This document shows positions 53,222 through 61,446 of a stretch of DNA of 64,000 bases, piece by piece (positions within the stretch are counted from its first letter, which is position 1; each line of letters starts with the position of its first letter). The translations under genes were made by a program, and so were the position numbers. The notes under the pieces were generated by a model. The model was not told the origin of the DNA and searched no databases. It saw only the letters and a list, made by a program, of their open reading frames with translations. This DNA is from JACKAL01 sp964400355 (GTDB taxonomy: Bacteria > Bdellovibrionota > Bdellovibrionia > Bdellovibrionales > JAGQZY01), in assembly GCA_964400355.1 (NCBI GenBank), contig CAYNTO010000005.1:1-64000 (forward strand). Reading direction: 5' to 3'.

Positions 53222-54637
53222 TTACTTGTTACGGCAGTACTTGATCTTCACTCGTTTTGCATCTTGAGGACAATTGTTCACATAGATGTAGTTGTTTTGC
53301 GAATCCGTGCGATATGACGTCTCACGACCATCTACGAATACAGCTGTTTTCTTACGATCAATTTGGCCTAAGCTCACAACTTCGTTTTGATTTTTAAGTT
53401 GATAGCGCACGTACAGCTCACCTTCGCGGTTGATATGGCTCGCAAGCGAGGCGCCAGCTTTGTTGTAGGAATCTTGACCTGAGAGCGCCGCAAGGTCATA
53501 AGCACGTCCGCCAGAGGCTTGGATAAGTTCCAACATACCGTGACCCACTTCGTTTTCGCCGTCGCGTGGAACAGCGTGCTCACCAGTATAGATAAAACCT
53601 GTGAGGTGTACACGAGCTTCGCCAGATTGGTTGATGGCCTGAAGTTCGTTAAACAGTGTTTGGCTGTAGCCTTGACCGTTCACATCCATCATTCCGCAAT
53701 GCTTGTAGCGAGCATACTCTTCGCGCGTTGTGGTTTTGCCTGTTTCTGGATTCTTTATTTTGTTCTCATCGGGAACTTGGCCGGGAGTACAGATGTCGTT
53801 TTCATCGCCCACGAAGTGCACGTTGAGGATGTTTCCGTTGCCGTAAGCACCCAATTGAGCAGCGCGACTGCGGTTGCTGGGCTTTAAAGCCGCAAGCAGG
53901 TTGGCTGTCATCAACTCGCCACCGTCAGAAACGCCAGGAGAGTTGTCTGTGCGCATGAGCATCACTTTAGCTTCTAAAGCTTTAACAGCAGCATTGCGTT
54001 CACCTTGTGACATGCCACCGAAAAATTTGATGACAGTGGGCTCAGATCCGTGGCGGTAGAACAACGATTTACCACCAAGAACGGAATCATTGCTCTCTGG
54101 CGAGTGGCCAGTGATGAACGAGATCGTTAATGGCATAGAGCGGGCGAGGTTTTGCTCATACATATTTACAAGAGAAAGCATTTGCGAGTAACGCTCTTTA
54201 GCGTTGGATTTAGAACCATCCATTACAACCCAAACGTTCATAGCGCGTGGACCGTTATACGGTGGAACATCGTATTCGTAGTCGTCACACTCGTTTTGTG
54301 GTGGCGGTGGTTGAACAACAACAGGTGGCGGATTGTATACAGGAGGTGGTTCAACAACTACTGGAGGAGGACAAGGCTCAACAGGTTGAACCGGCGGTTG
54401 TTCGATAACTGGTGGAGGAGGATAAACAGGATTACAGTTACCTTGGCAGCCATCGTCGATTGGATAGGTGGGCTGTGGATTGGTCACAATCGGTGTAGGT
54501 TGCTGTGTCGTTTGCACAGGTGGCGGTTGGTTTTTAACCGCGCTGAACTTGGATTTCGTACATGCGAAAACCAACGGCATTATTGCCAATAAAACCAGAT
54601 TGCTACCTAGTCTGAATGTTGAATTTGTTGTTCCCAT
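53222..54637 (-). CDS. Proline-rich lipoprotein with a VWA-like domain
   Basis: 471 residues. Signal peptide with lipobox V-F-A-C (Cys26). A proline-rich stalk follows (about 35-125, with many P-P-P-V, E-Q-P-P and V-V-V-E-P). A von Willebrand A-like domain then starts at N-V-W-V-V-M-D-G-S-K-S, in which Asp140, Ser142 and Ser144 form the DxSxS metal site. The C-terminal end is beta-type with two Cys. The stalk could cross the periplasm and expose an adhesive domain. AGGAGG lies upstream of the start. The gene is monocistronic with a terminator after it. Confidence 0.78.
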   Translation of the reverse strand: MGTTNSTFRLGSNLVLLAIMPLVFACTKSKFSAVKNQPPPVQTTQQPTPIVTNPQPTYPIDDGCQGNCNPVYPPPPVIEQPPVQPVEPCPPPVVVEPPPVYNPPPVVVQPPPPQNECDDYEYDVPPYNGPRAMNVWVVMDGSKSNAKERYSQMLSLVNMYEQNLARSMPLTISFITGHSPESNDSVLGGKSLFYRHGSEPTVIKFFGGMSQGERNAAVKALEAKVMLMRTDNSPGVSDGGELMTANLLAALKPSNRSRAAQLGAYGNGNILNVHFVGDENDICTPGQVPDENKIKNPETGKTTTREEYARYKHCGMMDVNGQGYSQTLFNELQAINQSGEARVHLTGFIYTGEHAVPRDGENEVGHGMLELIQASGGRAYDLAALSGQDSYNKAGASLASHINREGELYVRYQLKNQNEVVSLGQIDRKKTAVFVDGRETSYRTDSQNNYIYVNNCPQDAKRVKIKYCRNK

Positions 54638-54965
54638 AATAATCCTCCTAATAACTCGTTACCTCTATTTGCAAGGACCGGCCCATAAATGCCCAAGAGC
54701 TATCTCCCCATAATTATTTGTATTTTGTTTTGGAGGTTTGTTTTTGGAACCAAAGTTGTCATTCCGCGTGCACGCCCAAGCCGCAAATTGTCAGTCGGCT
54801 AACAATTTTCCGAGGGAGAAAATTTTATCGAATCTGCAAATGAAGGTGGTTATTTGGTAATTAAATCCCTGAGGTTTCATCGCACCCCTATCTATATATA
54901 TAAAAAGACACCGGCAGAGGGGGTTGCCTCTGCCGGATGAGAGAAGTAGGAGTTGGAAGGGATAA
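54638..54965. other. Intergenic region upstream of the VWA lipoprotein
   Basis: About 330 bp. It holds the upstream region of the VWA gene and the terminator of the gene ending at 54966. The alternating TA tract near 54890-54902 is the only other notable feature. Confidence 0.5.
54902..54936 (-). terminator. Intrinsic terminator of the exported-protein gene at 54966-55664
   Basis: CCGGCAGAGG (54911-54920) pairs perfectly with CCTCTGCCGG (54927-54936). The A-run at 54902-54906 gives T on the minus strand. Confidence 0.88.
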
Positions 54966-55664
54966 TTATTGAGCGCCGTTAGATAGTGTACAAACGGCGT
55001 TGACGGCGAACTGCTCAGTAAGAAGAGGCGTTACTTTTGGAGCCGATACTTGTTCAACCTTTTTACAAACTTCGATCATTGCAGGAGATGTTGTGTCCCC
55101 GTCGAGCTTGTAGGGATTTGCAACCATTTCGGTTTGCACACATTTCTGAACTGCGGAATCGATGCGCGAAATTTGAAGCTCCAGCGTCGAACCATAAGAT
55201 GCTGTTTCCATACGGAGAAATTGCTTGATTGCCGAGCCTTCGGAAACTTTAGGAAGTTTGTCGATAGAATCGATCGAAAGCGCCAGGCTGTTTTTGTACT
55301 CCACTTTACCGCCGCCTATAAACTCAACCACATTTCCACGAACCGTCAACGAAACATGATCGGACACGTTGTTGATGTCCATACCGAGACCGGCGTACCA
55401 GTTTGTTTTGTCCCACTCGTAAATGCTGAGAACTCCTGTATTGATCAATTGATCGATGAGTTGGGTATTCGACAGGCGAACGATTTTATAAGGGTTAGCG
55501 AGTACTTCCGTAGCGGAAGTGGGTGCTGTGCCGGCGTTGTAGTGGGCGAAAACTGTGAAGTCGTTACCTTGGCACTTTACTGTGTCCATTTTAACGGGGC
55601 CGGTGATTCCGGCGAAGGCGTTGATAACACTGAAAAGTGTTAGTGCAAATAGTGTTGTTCTCAT
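54966..55664 (-). CDS. Exported protein of unknown function
   Basis: 232 residues from the ATG at 55664, which has AAGGAG shortly upstream; a longer frame to 55751 lacks one and would bury the signal peptide (L-F-A-L-T-L-F-S-V, cleavage near A-F-A-G). The mature part is beta-rich with four Cys (V-K-C-Q-G, Q-K-C-V-Q, V-C-K-K-V, A-V-C-T-L). No family recognised. Confidence 0.68.
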   Translation of the reverse strand: MRTTLFALTLFSVINAFAGITGPVKMDTVKCQGNDFTVFAHYNAGTAPTSATEVLANPYKIVRLSNTQLIDQLINTGVLSIYEWDKTNWYAGLGMDINNVSDHVSLTVRGNVVEFIGGGKVEYKNSLALSIDSIDKLPKVSEGSAIKQFLRMETASYGSTLELQISRIDSAVQKCVQTEMVANPYKLDGDTTSPAMIEVCKKVEQVSAPKVTPLLTEQFAVNAVCTLSNGAQ

Positions 55665-55815
55665 AAAGCGTGCTCCTTTTTTAGTGAATCTCCGCTGGAG
55701 GCTATCGATCCTCCAGCGCGTCTCTGAAAAAGAATTTGCTCCACAACCCAAAACATTTCAAATCAAGCTCTCTAGCCAATTTGATCAGATTTGATGCGAT
55801 ACTTAAAGGATTACA

Positions 55816-56547
55816 TTAAGGATTTAGACGAGCCAAGTAGGCTTGGATTGTGGCGGCCCACCCGTAATCAAGAGCATCAGCGACAAGCGCGTGGCCAATG
55901 GACACTTCTTTGATGGTGGGGATCTCACGAATGAGAAATTGAAGATTATCGAGGCTCAAGTCATGACCAGCATTGAGAGCTAACCCCATAGATTCCGCAA
56001 GCTGCGCGCAAGATTTGTACTTGGCAGTGACCTCGGCCTGTTTGGGCGTGCCATAGGCATCGGCAAAGGCTTCGGTGTAGAGCTCTACGCGATCTACACC
56101 CATATCACGAAAGTTGATGAGCTCTTGAGTGGTGATGGTGGCGGGGTCGATAAAGAGCGACACACGAATGTTCTTTTCACGAAGGAGCGGAAGCGCAGTC
56201 TCGAGGATTTTCTCATTGCCGTGCAATTTCCAACCAGCGTTGGATGTGAGAACGTGGGGAGGATCAGGAACGAGCGTGCATTGCGCGGGAAGGACGTCAG
56301 TGACGCGCATGAGGAACTCGTTTGAAGGATAGCCCTCTACATTGAGCTCCACATCACCAATGGCCTCTTTAAGCGCAAACACATCCTCCCACCGAATATG
56401 CCGCCCATCCGGCCGCGGATGCACCGTAATCCCATGCGCCCCAAACTGCAGTATCTTAAGCGCCGAAGCGACAACGTCAGGAGTGTGCTTCCCCCGCGCA
56501 TTGCGAAGAGTAGCAACTTTGTTTACGTTTACGCTGAGTTTGGTCAA
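55816..56547 (-). CDS. pdxJ: Pyridoxine 5'-phosphate synthase
   Basis: 243 residues of the PdxJ TIM barrel: L-S-V-N-V-N-K-V-A-T-L-R-N-A-R-G at the N-terminus, I-T-V-H-P-R-P-D-G-R-H-I, and L-N-A-G-H-D-L-S near the C-terminus. It condenses 1-deoxyxylulose 5-phosphate with amino-acetone phosphate to make pyridoxine 5'-phosphate, the precursor of PLP. The start is a TTG with GGAGGG four bases upstream. It begins 17 bp after the response regulator-cyclase gene on the same strand and probably shares its transcript, so PLP supply is linked to the PLP-enzyme of the cluster. Confidence 0.95.
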   Translation of the reverse strand: MTKLSVNVNKVATLRNARGKHTPDVVASALKILQFGAHGITVHPRPDGRHIRWEDVFALKEAIGDVELNVEGYPSNEFLMRVTDVLPAQCTLVPDPPHVLTSNAGWKLHGNEKILETALPLLREKNIRVSLFIDPATITTQELINFRDMGVDRVELYTEAFADAYGTPKQAEVTAKYKSCAQLAESMGLALNAGHDLSLDNLQFLIREIPTIKEVSIGHALVADALDYGWAATIQAYLARLNP

Positions 56548-56564
56548 ATTCCCTCCAGAGAATC

Positions 56565-57764
56565 CTAACTTACCTCTTTGGCCTTGTATTGCGAATCCAA
56601 ATAGGCCATAAAATCGTCGACATCATCTTTTGACGCCTTATCTGATTTTACTAAATAAATTTGCGTTGGCAAGATCTGACCCTTAAAGACATATTCCTTT
56701 AATTTAATCATATTCTGATAGTTTACTTCTAGTCGATCTTTTAGGGCTGCAGAAATAACAATGTTGCTGCCAGGTAATTTATGGGTAATCGATTCTAATC
56801 TGTGACACAAGTCGACATCAAGCGAGCTAGTATCAAATTTTTTCCTCACTATAATCCCATCTTCAGAGCTGATTGCTGATTGACGCAAATTGATCTTACA
56901 TTTTTCAGCATAGTGAATCGCAATACCTGCCTGGACATTAACACCGTAGTGATCATTGATGGCTTGAAGTGACGACCTAAACTCCTTTGCAGCCGCAAAG
57001 GCAGCGTTGGCAAGATTAAGTTGCTTTCCAGACAGACCAAAATTAGCGTAAACTTTATCGCCCTCTTGGCTCTCGATTTCCCCGCCGTGTTTAAGAACGA
57101 TCTCCCAAGCTCCTTGTAGAACTCTTGCCCGGACATCAGTCAAACTGGAACTCATCGAATGTAATTTGCTACTATCAATAATATCAATTACAAGAAGTGA
57201 CAAATCCCTATACACCGGGAAATTCAACTTCTCCTCAGTTGCACTTAGGACAAACGGATGAACCCAAGATTTTAACTCACTTCTGACATCTTCGTATTTT
57301 CTGAGCATGATCTCGAGGTCTTTTAATGTTTCACCAAGTGCCTGATTTTGCTTTGACAGATCAGACGAAAGCGATTTTCTCTCCACTTCAGAATAAAAAA
57401 AGTCAGAAGCCCGCTCAAGAGACTGCATCAACTTTTCAATATCCCACGGCTTTACGATGTAATCGAACACCTTGGCACTTCGGATGGATTCCACTATCGA
57501 AGTTTCATCATTATATCCAGTTGTAATAATTCTTATCGAATCTGGGCATAACTTCCGAGCGGTCTCCAAAAACTTAAAACCTATCATCTGCGGCATTCTC
57601 TGATCACTAATAATTATTGTCGGATTAAGCTCGCCAATTTTCGACAATGCTTCAATCGGACTATCAAAACAATGAAGAACCCACGATTCTGGAATTAACT
57701 GCTCAAAAGCAATATGCTGCATTGGCTCATCGTCAACATAAACGATAACGGGAATTCTTTTCAC
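56565..57764 (-). CDS. Response regulator with class III nucleotidyl-cyclase domain
   Basis: 399 residues. The receiver domain (5-120) has Asp11/Asp12, phosphoacceptor Asp54 (I-S-D-Q-R-M-P) and Lys105 in V-K-P-W-D. A coiled coil (120-170) leads to a class III cyclase domain (187-375). The metal Asp residues are Asp194 (V-I-D-I-I-D) and Asp236 (E-G-D-K-V). Substrate-setting positions differ from canonical adenylate cyclases: the usual Lys four residues before the metal Asp is Ser232, and the Asn of V-N-L-A-A-R is Asp318, while the Arg (322) is kept. The GTG start overlaps the kinase stop (GTGA). It is likely driven by that kinase and makes a cyclic nucleotide of uncertain identity. Confidence 0.85.
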   Translation of the reverse strand: MKRIPVIVYVDDEPMQHIAFEQLIPESWVLHCFDSPIEALSKIGELNPTIIISDQRMPQMIGFKFLETARKLCPDSIRIITTGYNDETSIVESIRSAKVFDYIVKPWDIEKLMQSLERASDFFYSEVERKSLSSDLSKQNQALGETLKDLEIMLRKYEDVRSELKSWVHPFVLSATEEKLNFPVYRDLSLLVIDIIDSSKLHSMSSSLTDVRARVLQGAWEIVLKHGGEIESQEGDKVYANFGLSGKQLNLANAAFAAAKEFRSSLQAINDHYGVNVQAGIAIHYAEKCKINLRQSAISSEDGIIVRKKFDTSSLDVDLCHRLESITHKLPGSNIVISAALKDRLEVNYQNMIKLKEYVFKGQILPTQIYLVKSDKASKDDVDDFMAYLDSQYKAKEVS

Positions 57765-59590
57765 GCAACACCTCTTTTTTCATTCGCACAGGGCAAAGTA
57801 ATATTAAATACTGTACCCTTTCCTTCCGTCGAGCTCACAGAGATTTTCCCTTTATGAGCATCGACCTCCTTCTTAACTATATAAAGACCAAGCCCAGTTC
57901 CACTACCTACATCTTTCGTAGTGAAAAAGGGATCAAATATTTTATCAATAAGAGTGCTCGGTATCCCCACACCGTTATCGGTAATACTAATATTAAGAAA
58001 ATTACCATCTCGAGCCACAATGATTGATATTTCGCCGGCGCTCTCGCTAACCACATCAATTGCATTTGTAATTAAATTCATCATCATTTGGTTCAACCCC
58101 ACAACATTGCAGGTGAGCGTTGTGTCACCGATATATTCTTCTCGAAAATTAATATTCTCTAGTTTTCTTTTAATAATTGTCTTCACCGAGTGCACGATCT
58201 CTTTAAAATCAACCTCTCTCATCTTGCTTTGATTTAGACCTGTGTAGCTTCTCAATGAATTGACAATATCAATGGTCATAGTCGTACCATGCTTGATTGT
58301 AGAAAGTAACTTTTCAATTTTTTCTTTGCTGAATGATTCGCTTTTCCTAAATTCTTTCTCCAACCCAACAACACATGCATTAACATAATTAATATTGTTG
58401 TTAATCTCATGCGCAATTCCTGCGCTGAGCGTACCAAGAGAAGCTAACTTTGCGTTTTGAATTAGTTCAGCTTGTGCCATCTCTTTTTCTGATAGAGCCT
58501 TTTGCAAATCGACAGTTCGTTCGTTTACTTTTGCCTCCAAGTTATTTAAGAGCTGATCTCTCTCTTTATACGTTTTTCGTATTCTTTCGTTTGCGCTAAT
58601 TCCAAGAATTAGATATGCACAGACGATGCAAACAGGAAAAATGCTAATTCCATTTAGTGCTCCAGAAAAAATATTCATTTCCCATATTATTAGCAAAGAG
58701 AATACAACTGAAAAACTAAACCTAAATATATTATCCCGATCGCCATAATTTCTCACATTTTTATAATAACGTGCGCAAAGGTAGCATAGAGAGATAATTA
58801 CGGCGATGAACGGAAGGGACGTACCAAACTGAACTTCGTCACCATTTCTGCCTAGTAAAATAATTAGAACACCTGCGCCAGACATGAGAGCAACTATAAT
58901 TATGTGTTTTTTTGTGAGAACCTTTTCTAAATAAAATGACACTAAAAGAGCATAAAAACCAAGAAAAAGGAACGTATCAGCGATCTTGTGATTTAGCAGA
59001 ACAGGAATGTGAAGCTTAAATGCAGGTGATACATTCAATGCCATATATGCCGCTAAGAAGACAGCTGAACATGACAGCGCGCTGAGATAAACGTAGTTTT
59101 CCTTATTAACAAGTATAATTAGAAAAAAGACGGCCAAAATTGCCAGGCCGATTCCCCCACCAATGTAGAATGTTTCATTGAACACCTTAAAGTATGACCG
59201 TGCTGTAACAAATGGAACTTCAGGAACACGTGCAAAATATTTACTATATGCAATAATGCTCCACTCAACTACGCTGCCTTTTGCAACTTCGTCGCAAGAT
59301 ATATAAATTTGGGAAAATACGTGATTCGTATCTTTGAAATCTGGATCCCCTAACTTTTCCTTTATTACACCATCAATCATAACATGTTGGGTGGCATATA
59401 ATACGTAAGGGAACTGCAGGTATTTTCCCTGCGGGCACGATAACTCAGAAGTATTCGCTCTAAATTCCATAGTGGGATGCGCGGAATTAGACCATTGCGG
59501 ATTTCTCTTCCAAACATTGTCGTCGTCTGGAAGCGTCTTCACTCCAGAAAGAGATGAGAGTAAGAAAAGTAGATTTACAAAAAATTGCAT
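57761..59590 (-). CDS. 7TM sensor histidine kinase with extracytoplasmic domain
   Basis: About 609 residues from the ATG at 59590, which begins a signal peptide and lies one base after the upstream stop (TGAGATG); an in-frame start 75 bases upstream lies inside the synthase gene. An extracytoplasmic domain of about 140 residues with two Cys is followed by seven helices in the manner of 7TMR proteins. Then come a coiled coil, HisKA (A-H-E-I-N-N-N) and HATPase_c (D-N-G-V-G-I, F-F-T-T-K-D, G-T-G-L-G-L). The extracytoplasmic domain resembles that of the kinase at 61447. It would detect a ligand outside the membrane and phosphorylate the cyclase regulator. Confidence 0.88.
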   Translation of the reverse strand: MQFFVNLLFLLSSLSGVKTLPDDDNVWKRNPQWSNSAHPTMEFRANTSELSCPQGKYLQFPYVLYATQHVMIDGVIKEKLGDPDFKDTNHVFSQIYISCDEVAKGSVVEWSIIAYSKYFARVPEVPFVTARSYFKVFNETFYIGGGIGLAILAVFFLIILVNKENYVYLSALSCSAVFLAAYMALNVSPAFKLHIPVLLNHKIADTFLFLGFYALLVSFYLEKVLTKKHIIIVALMSGAGVLIILLGRNGDEVQFGTSLPFIAVIISLCYLCARYYKNVRNYGDRDNIFRFSFSVVFSLLIIWEMNIFSGALNGISIFPVCIVCAYLILGISANERIRKTYKERDQLLNNLEAKVNERTVDLQKALSEKEMAQAELIQNAKLASLGTLSAGIAHEINNNINYVNACVVGLEKEFRKSESFSKEKIEKLLSTIKHGTTMTIDIVNSLRSYTGLNQSKMREVDFKEIVHSVKTIIKRKLENINFREEYIGDTTLTCNVVGLNQMMMNLITNAIDVVSESAGEISIIVARDGNFLNISITDNGVGIPSTLIDKIFDPFFTTKDVGSGTGLGLYIVKKEVDAHKGKISVSSTEGKGTVFNITLPCANEKRGVA

Positions 59591-59591
59591 C

Positions 59592-61271
59592 TCAACCTTC
59601 TTCGTTTGAGCTGACCAACTGCTCGGGAGTAAATGAGAAGTTTTCCTTTCTAAATGCCTTCTCAATTACCATTATTGTATAATCAATGTCGCCTTGAGTA
59701 TGATTTGCATTCACTGAAAATCGAAATCTACATTTACCGCGAGGAACCACGGGATAAATTACAGGTAGCGCAAATACACCTTCGTCGAGTAGCGACTGGT
59801 AGATATTTCCCATTTTCTCTTCATCTCGAATTTCTATAGGTATAACTGGAGACAAATATGGGTTGTCGTTTTTATACCCCAGACTCTCGAGACCTTGCCT
59901 AAAGTACTTAATATTACCCTTCAATCTCTCCTGAATTTCACCGGTTTGCATAATTTCAATAGCCTTGATTGTCGATGCTGCTATCCCGGGTGGGAATGTC
60001 GTCGCAAACATCAAGGAGCGCGCATAACCACGATACCAACTAATAAGCGAACTTTTACCAACAACATATGCTCCTAACGTTCCAATTGCCTTGGAAAATA
60101 GACCCATCGTAATATCAATTTCGTCCACCACTCCAAGCTCATCAGCCGCACCAAGAAACTTTTTACCCAGCACACCGAAACAGTGGCCTTGATCTACAAA
60201 AACGCGACAATTAAATTCCCGCGCGATTTTAACAATCTCATCGAGCCTACCAACCGTACCATCCATCGAAAAAATACCTTCTGTTACAATTAAACATCCA
60301 GAATGATTATTTCTTGAACGAGTGAGCACCTTACGTAAATGGTTCATATCGTTATGCTTAAAAAAACTATATTTTGCTCCAGACATTTTCATTCCATCTT
60401 GGAGCGAAGCATGACTAAGTATGTCCGCGACAACAAGATCATTTTCCCGAACAAGCCCTGCAATTAGACCGATATTTGCGCCGTAGCCAGAAGAAAACAC
60501 CAATGCCTCATCTTTGCCGTGCATTTGAGCTATCTTTTCACATAGTTTAATATGCCATTCTGTGGTACCGGAAGTTGGAGCAGTTCCAGTAGATCCCATA
60601 CCAAATAATTTATTAACTCTACTACCTTCTTCGATGACAGCAGGGTGAGCCGACAAACCCAGATAGTCGTTCGACCCATACATCAGGTAGTCGGTTCTGT
60701 TATTCGGACGCTTCCTCATTAGATTCACTCGCGGCCCTGTAATTGACGTCCTGGGAATGAAATATCCATACTTGTTACTCTTTGAATACTTGTCATAGAA
60801 TATTTTAAATTTTTCACAGCGGTCTAAAATATCGACGTTACCATAATTAGTTGTGATAAAATCTGCCAAAGTGAATCCCTTGTCACTAAGTTCAACCGAA
60901 AATTCATCAGTGGTCTCATTGAAATTACTCTTAAGAAATTTGGAGAGTGACGTGCTAATTGGAATTCTGGTGTCAATAGTTGAGAATGCATAACCAACAT
61001 TTTCTTTATTTTTCAGTATTCTTCTCAAGGCTATTCTGCCAAGGCCAAATTCATAATCATCCGCGACAATTTTGGAGTTTTGCAAGATTTCATCATCCTT
61101 TAATTCACTTATCGATCCAGCAAGCAACTCACAGTACAATCCATTTATCGAGCAATTAAGAATCTTGAATTCAATTTGTTCGCCAAAACTATTCGATACG
61201 ATCAGCTTTAAAATGAACTTCTCAACTACATCAAAGCGCTTATGTCTAACAACCTGATTAAAATTTGGCAT
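59592..61271 (-). CDS. PilZ-like domain fused to PLP-dependent alpha-oxoamine synthase
   Basis: 559 residues. Residues 1-110 resemble PilZ: Arg9-x-x-Arg12, then N-C-S-I-N-G (39-44, matching N-x-S-x-x-G) and a G-Y-A-F strand end. The first Arg of RxxxR appears lost. Residues 160-545 are an alpha-oxoamine synthase (KBL/BioF/SPT/CqsA class): Y-G-S-N-D-Y-L-G-L, S-H-A-S-L (His287), E-G-I-F-S-M-D-G, Asp360 and His363 in D-Q-G-H-C-F-G, and the PLP Lys394 in F-S-K-A-I-G-T-L-G. It should condense an amino acid with an acyl-CoA. GGAG lies six bases before the ATG. The next kinase gene starts one base after its stop. A role like CqsA/LqsA autoinducer synthases is inferred from the neighbours. Confidence 0.85.
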   Translation of the reverse strand: MPNFNQVVRHKRFDVVEKFILKLIVSNSFGEQIEFKILNCSINGLYCELLAGSISELKDDEILQNSKIVADDYEFGLGRIALRRILKNKENVGYAFSTIDTRIPISTSLSKFLKSNFNETTDEFSVELSDKGFTLADFITTNYGNVDILDRCEKFKIFYDKYSKSNKYGYFIPRTSITGPRVNLMRKRPNNRTDYLMYGSNDYLGLSAHPAVIEEGSRVNKLFGMGSTGTAPTSGTTEWHIKLCEKIAQMHGKDEALVFSSGYGANIGLIAGLVRENDLVVADILSHASLQDGMKMSGAKYSFFKHNDMNHLRKVLTRSRNNHSGCLIVTEGIFSMDGTVGRLDEIVKIAREFNCRVFVDQGHCFGVLGKKFLGAADELGVVDEIDITMGLFSKAIGTLGAYVVGKSSLISWYRGYARSLMFATTFPPGIAASTIKAIEIMQTGEIQERLKGNIKYFRQGLESLGYKNDNPYLSPVIPIEIRDEEKMGNIYQSLLDEGVFALPVIYPVVPRGKCRFRFSVNANHTQGDIDYTIMVIEKAFRKENFSFTPEQLVSSNEEG

Positions 61272-61322
61272 TTACTACTCCATGGACGATCTTAGATCTA
61301 GTATGTAACATTACTCTTTCGC

Positions 61323-61413
61323 ATAATATTGAATAGTTCCTCATCTGGACAAATGGATTGAGATGGAGATATTGAAGCCGGTGCACACTCCAGCTGACGA
61401 CTAAAGTCCAGAT
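61323..61413 (-). promoter_or_regulatory. Candidate promoter and inverted-repeat operator of the synthase gene
   Basis: Minus strand: TTGTCC (61352-61347), an 18-bp spacer, TATTAT (61328-61323), leaving about 50 bases to the ATG. The 8-bp sequence ATCTGGAC (61343-61350) overlaps the -35 and recurs inverted as GTCCAGAT at 61406-61413. Paired sites around a promoter suggest a DNA-bound repressor or activator. Confidence 0.4.
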
Positions 61414-61446
61414 AGGTTAACCCTAGGTAAACTAAATGATATGGCT

